From the NCBI RefSeq assembly GCF_018917965.1, contig NZ_JAHLPP010000002.1:1-64000 (forward strand): 64,000 nucleotides of DNA. The letters are read 5' to 3'. Source of the DNA: Pseudoflavonifractor sp. MSJ-37 (GTDB lineage Bacteria; Bacillota; Clostridia; Oscillospirales; Oscillospiraceae). Both the position numbers and the translations under genes were made by a program. Below the pieces are notes generated by a model. It had not been told where the DNA came from. It made no database searches and saw nothing but the letters and a program-made list of their open reading frames with translations. This document shows positions 61,398-64,000 of this stretch, piece after piece (the first letter of the stretch is position 1; every line of letters begins with the position of its first letter).

Positions 61398-63071
61398 ATG
61401 AGACCCACCTACGAGCGTGTCCTGAGCGCCGCAGCCGCGGCTGCTCTCTTCCTGTCCCTGACCGCCTGCGGCGGACAGCAGGCCCAGCAGCCCCAACAGA
61501 GCGCCGGTCAGGGCTCTGCCTCCGGTGAGTTCACCGAGGGCACCGGCGCCGAGCGTCTGGCCGCCGACACCACCGCCGAGGACGCCAAGTTCGGCGGCAC
61601 CATGAAGCTCAACTTCAACGGCGCCACCAACTCCCTGGACCCCGCCCAGTTCTTCACCAACCAGAACTACACCCCCGGCTATCACATCTACGAGTCCCCC
61701 GTCTCCGTGGCCGATGACGGCTCCGTGTGGCCCGGCGTCTGCGAGTACTCCATGAGCGACGACTCCCTCCAGCTCACCCTGACCGTCCGGGACGGCGTGA
61801 AGTTCCACAACGGCGACACCGTGGACATCAACGACGTAGTGGCCTCTATCGACCGGTTCCTGGTCTACTCTACCGCCGGCCAGACCAACTTCGGCGACTA
61901 CATCGCCAACACCGAGGTGAAGGACGACAGGACCGTGGTCTACACCTTCTCCGACGTGGCTCCCATCGCCCTGCTCACCATCGGCGAGCTGAAGGGCGGA
62001 TGCAAGGTCATGCCCGCCGAGATCGCCCAGGCCCATATGGACTCCTACATCACTGATGACAGCGAGATCGTGGGCACCGGCCCCTACAAGCTCAAGAGCT
62101 GGAACCGGGATGCCGACCTGACCCTGGAGCGCTTCGACGACTACACCGCCTATGAGACCGAGGGCACCGGCCCCGCCGCCACCAAGAAGGCCTACTTCGA
62201 TGAGATCTACTGCAGCGTGGCCAGCGACCAGACCGCCCGCACCAACGGCATGATCGGCGGCAACTTCGACTACTCCACCTCCATCCTCACCGACATGGCC
62301 CCCCAGTTGGAGACCGCCAACTGCTGGAGCGACAAGAACTGGAACGGCTGGTCCCCCACCATCGTGTTCAACCTGACCGACGCCAACTCCTCCAGCATCG
62401 TGCAGAACGCGGACTTCCGCCGGGCCGTCCGGGCCTGCCTGGATCCCCAGGCCATCCTGCTCTCTACCAAGACCGATCCCAGCCAGTTCCAGGTGGGCGG
62501 CTGTCCCATGATGCCCTCCAGCCCCTACTACAATGACATCCTGGACCAGAACATGACCCAGGATCTGGACAAGGCTAAGGAGTATCTGGCGGCCTCCGGC
62601 TACAACGGTGAGACCATCCGCTGGTGGTGCGCCGACTCTGACTCCTACTACACCACCGCCCTCCCCGCCTCTGAGATGCTCAAGGCGATCGGCGTGAACG
62701 TGGACCTGCAGGTCAAGGACGTGACCACCTACGAGTCCAGCTATAACGACCCCGCCTGCGGCGACTTCGACATCTGCTGCCGCGAGACCCAGAAGTCCTA
62801 TGTCCATCCTCTGATGACCCAGTTCGTCTCCGGCTATCAGCTCTGGGACAGCGCGGACCGCACCGCCATCCTGGACCGGCTGGGCAGCACCGCCGCCGGC
62901 AGTGAGGAGAGCATCCAGGCCTTCTCCGACTTCTGCACCCTGCTGGACGATCAGGTCCCCTACATCATCCTGGGCGACTTCGGCACTGTCTGCTGGTACT
63001 CCGCCAACGTGATCCCCGACCGTCAGGGCGTGGATGTCTACTGGTGGAACAGCTACTTCAAGGCCGCCTGA
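61398..63071 (+). CDS. Opp/Dpp-family ABC transporter substrate-binding lipoprotein
   Basis: 557 aa. Lipoprotein signal LSLTACGG (Cys near 24), a Gln/Ser/Gly linker, then the SBP_bac_5 fold with LTVRDGVKFHNGDTVDINDVVASIDR (the family signature) and GTGPYKLKSWNRDADLTLERFDDY. RBS GAGGAGG. Such proteins bind oligopeptides, nickel or small amino acids; the lysine riboswitch argues for lysine, a lysine derivative or lysine-rich peptides, which is inference. A GC hairpin after the gene may keep its mRNA more abundant than that of the permease. Confidence 0.9.
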   Translation: MRPTYERVLSAAAAAALFLSLTACGGQQAQQPQQSAGQGSASGEFTEGTGAERLAADTTAEDAKFGGTMKLNFNGATNSLDPAQFFTNQNYTPGYHIYESPVSVADDGSVWPGVCEYSMSDDSLQLTLTVRDGVKFHNGDTVDINDVVASIDRFLVYSTAGQTNFGDYIANTEVKDDRTVVYTFSDVAPIALLTIGELKGGCKVMPAEIAQAHMDSYITDDSEIVGTGPYKLKSWNRDADLTLERFDDYTAYETEGTGPAATKKAYFDEIYCSVASDQTARTNGMIGGNFDYSTSILTDMAPQLETANCWSDKNWNGWSPTIVFNLTDANSSSIVQNADFRRAVRACLDPQAILLSTKTDPSQFQVGGCPMMPSSPYYNDILDQNMTQDLDKAKEYLAASGYNGETIRWWCADSDSYYTTALPASEMLKAIGVNVDLQVKDVTTYESSYNDPACGDFDICCRETQKSYVHPLMTQFVSGYQLWDSADRTAILDRLGSTAAGSEESIQAFSDFCTLLDDQVPYIILGDFGTVCWYSANVIPDRQGVDVYWWNSYFKAA

Positions 63072-63102
63072 TCTCAGGCCGCTGACCGACATCATCTGCA
63101 AT

Positions 63103-63165
63103 GGAAGCGGGCGCCGGACCGGCGTCCGCTTCCTGTGGCGTTCCCCGCGGTCTCCGGGCCGCGGG
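63103..63165 (+). terminator. Intercistronic hairpins between the binding protein and permease genes
   Basis: GGAAGCGG / CCGCTTCC (63103-63110 with 63126-63133) and CCCCGCGG / CCGCGGGG (about 63142-63165), neither with a U-run. Probably RNA stabilisers or partial terminators. Confidence 0.5.
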
Positions 63166-63229
63166 GGATCATCTTGTTTCGCCCGATATCCAGTCGGGCC
63201 CATATATTCCAAAAGGAGGTCATCTACCT

Positions 63230-64000
63230 GTGTTGAAATACATCGTCAAGCGCATCCTCTCTGCCATCCCGGTGCTCTTGATCGTGGTGTTCATCACCTT
63301 TTTCATGATGCGGATGCTCCCCGGCGATGTGGCTGTCCTCATCCTGGGCCGCGACGCGTCCCCCGGCGATCTGGCGATCCTGCGGGAGACTTTGGGCCTC
63401 AACAAGCCCTATCTGGTCCAGTTCGTGGACTATATCGGCGACCTGCTCCGGGGCGACTGGGGCGTGTCTCTGTACAACAACGTGCCCGTATTCGACAACA
63501 TCCGCAGCAGCCTGGAGCCCACCGTGCTGATCATGATCCTGAGCATCCTGATCTCCGTGGTGATCGGCATCCCCGTGGGCATCATCAGCGCCGTGAAGCG
63601 CAACTCCGTGCTGGACTATCTGCTGATGAGCGTCTCGGTGCTGGGCCTGTCCATCCCCGTGTTCTGGAGCGGCATCATGCTGGCCTACTACATCGGCACC
63701 GTGGCCGGCATCCTGCCTAATATGTATTACCAGTCCATCGCCCAGGTGGGCCTGGCCGGGGCAGTCCGGTGCGTGATCCTGCCCTCGGTGGCCCTGGGCT
63801 TCCAGAGCATCGCCTCCATCGCCCGCTACACCCGCTCCACCATGCTGGACGTGCTGGGCGACGACTATATCCGCACGGCCCGGGCCAAGGGCCTTCCGGA
63901 GCGGGTCGTGCTCTACCAGCACGCCCTGAAGAACGCCATGTCCCCGGTCATCACCCACATCGGCACCAATATGGCCAGCCTGATGGGCGGCGCCTGTGTG
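63230..64000 (+). CDS. Opp/Dpp-family ABC transporter permease (DppB type), 5' part
   Basis: 257 codons lie in the window; the gene runs off the end. VLKYIVKRILSAIPVLLIVVFITFFMMRMLPGD is the DppB/OppB N-terminus, YIRTARAKGLPERVVLYQHALKNAMSPVI the EAA loop for ATPase contact. The start is taken as GTG at 63230 with AAGGAGG 10 nt upstream. It belongs with the preceding binding protein under the lysine riboswitch; further permease and ATPase genes are expected beyond 64000. Confidence 0.9.
   Translation, partial: MLKYIVKRILSAIPVLLIVVFITFFMMRMLPGDVAVLILGRDASPGDLAILRETLGLNKPYLVQFVDYIGDLLRGDWGVSLYNNVPVFDNIRSSLEPTVLIMILSILISVVIGIPVGIISAVKRNSVLDYLLMSVSVLGLSIPVFWSGIMLAYYIGTVAGILPNMYYQSIAQVGLAGAVRCVILPSVALGFQSIASIARYTRSTMLDVLGDDYIRTARAKGLPERVVLYQHALKNAMSPVITHIGTNMASLMGGACV

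Overview
The window looks like a chromosomal segment of a high-GC, spore-forming, anaerobic Clostridia of the Oscillospiraceae type (Flavonifractor, Lawsonibacter or Dysosmobacter-like). This is inference from gene content and composition: a Rex-controlled hbd-bcd-etf butyrate operon, sporulation genes (spoVB, spoIIE), RNase Y, pyruvate phosphate dikinase, a CymR/IscR-like Rrf2 regulator, YedF/DUF3343 sulfur/selenium carriers and many DUF families common in gut Firmicutes. The coding GC is high except in two AT-rich islands, a sensor kinase at 28.9-31.7 kb and a DUF262 nuclease-like protein at 57.4-59.4 kb. The TRAP block at 14.6-18.4 kb is somewhat less GC-rich than its surroundings.

Layout. 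0-2.5 kb: etfB (5' part), bcd and hbd on the minus strand with a Rex-type operator upstream. 2.7-5.6 kb: a DUF554 membrane protein, spoVB with a possible sigma-E promoter, and tRNA-Leu/tRNA-Phe. 5.6-8.1 kb: pyridoxine kinase, a zinc-peptidase lipoprotein and the first copy of a structured 236-bp intergenic repeat. 8.1-14.3 kb: a minus-strand thiamin salvage operon (thiD-thiW-thiE-HAD-tenA-ThiZ-ThiX-ThiY) behind a TPP riboswitch and attenuator. 14.5-18.9 kb: a TRAP transporter with its GntR regulator, bracketed by sister hairpins and ending in a 235-bp tandem duplication that doubles a promoter. 18.9-28.8 kb: sodium symporter with a DUF6514 protein, small membrane proteins, lepB, rny, yedF-DUF3343, SprT-like, DUF2284, a DUF3298-like lipoprotein and rlmD.

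28.8-31.8 kb is an AT-rich hybrid histidine kinase placed against the 3' end of rlmD, a known type of integration site. 32.1-33.8 kb holds two consecutive homologues of methenyl-tetrahydromethanopterin cyclohydrolase, the second apparently lacking the catalytic Arg-Glu pair, behind a palindromic operator; the second copy of the structured repeat follows. 34.2-39.5 kb: anti-sigma and ECF sigma factor, dusB and spoIIE. 39.6-44.7 kb: a sulfur/cysteine block (metY, Rrf2 regulator, tcdA, xdhC-like, cysK) in which metY and cysK share near-consensus promoters followed by the same inverted-repeat operator. 44.8-50.3 kb: an EF-G/TetM-type GTPase fused to a Rae1/YacP-like NYN nuclease domain, then ppdK. 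50.6-57.3 kb: two minus-strand gene runs including a split ThrE exporter, TrmO and a nitroreductase. 59.6-64 kb: alanine dehydrogenase, then a lysine riboswitch and terminator in front of an Opp/Dpp-type ABC transporter that runs off the end of the window.

The strongest leads for something undescribed are the GTPase-NYN fusion (a ribosome factor that may carry its own A-site mRNA nuclease) and the active/inactive-looking Mch pair. The repeated multi-hairpin element and the lysine riboswitch in front of a peptide-family transporter are next. All functions are read from the sequence and remembered family features; no search was run.
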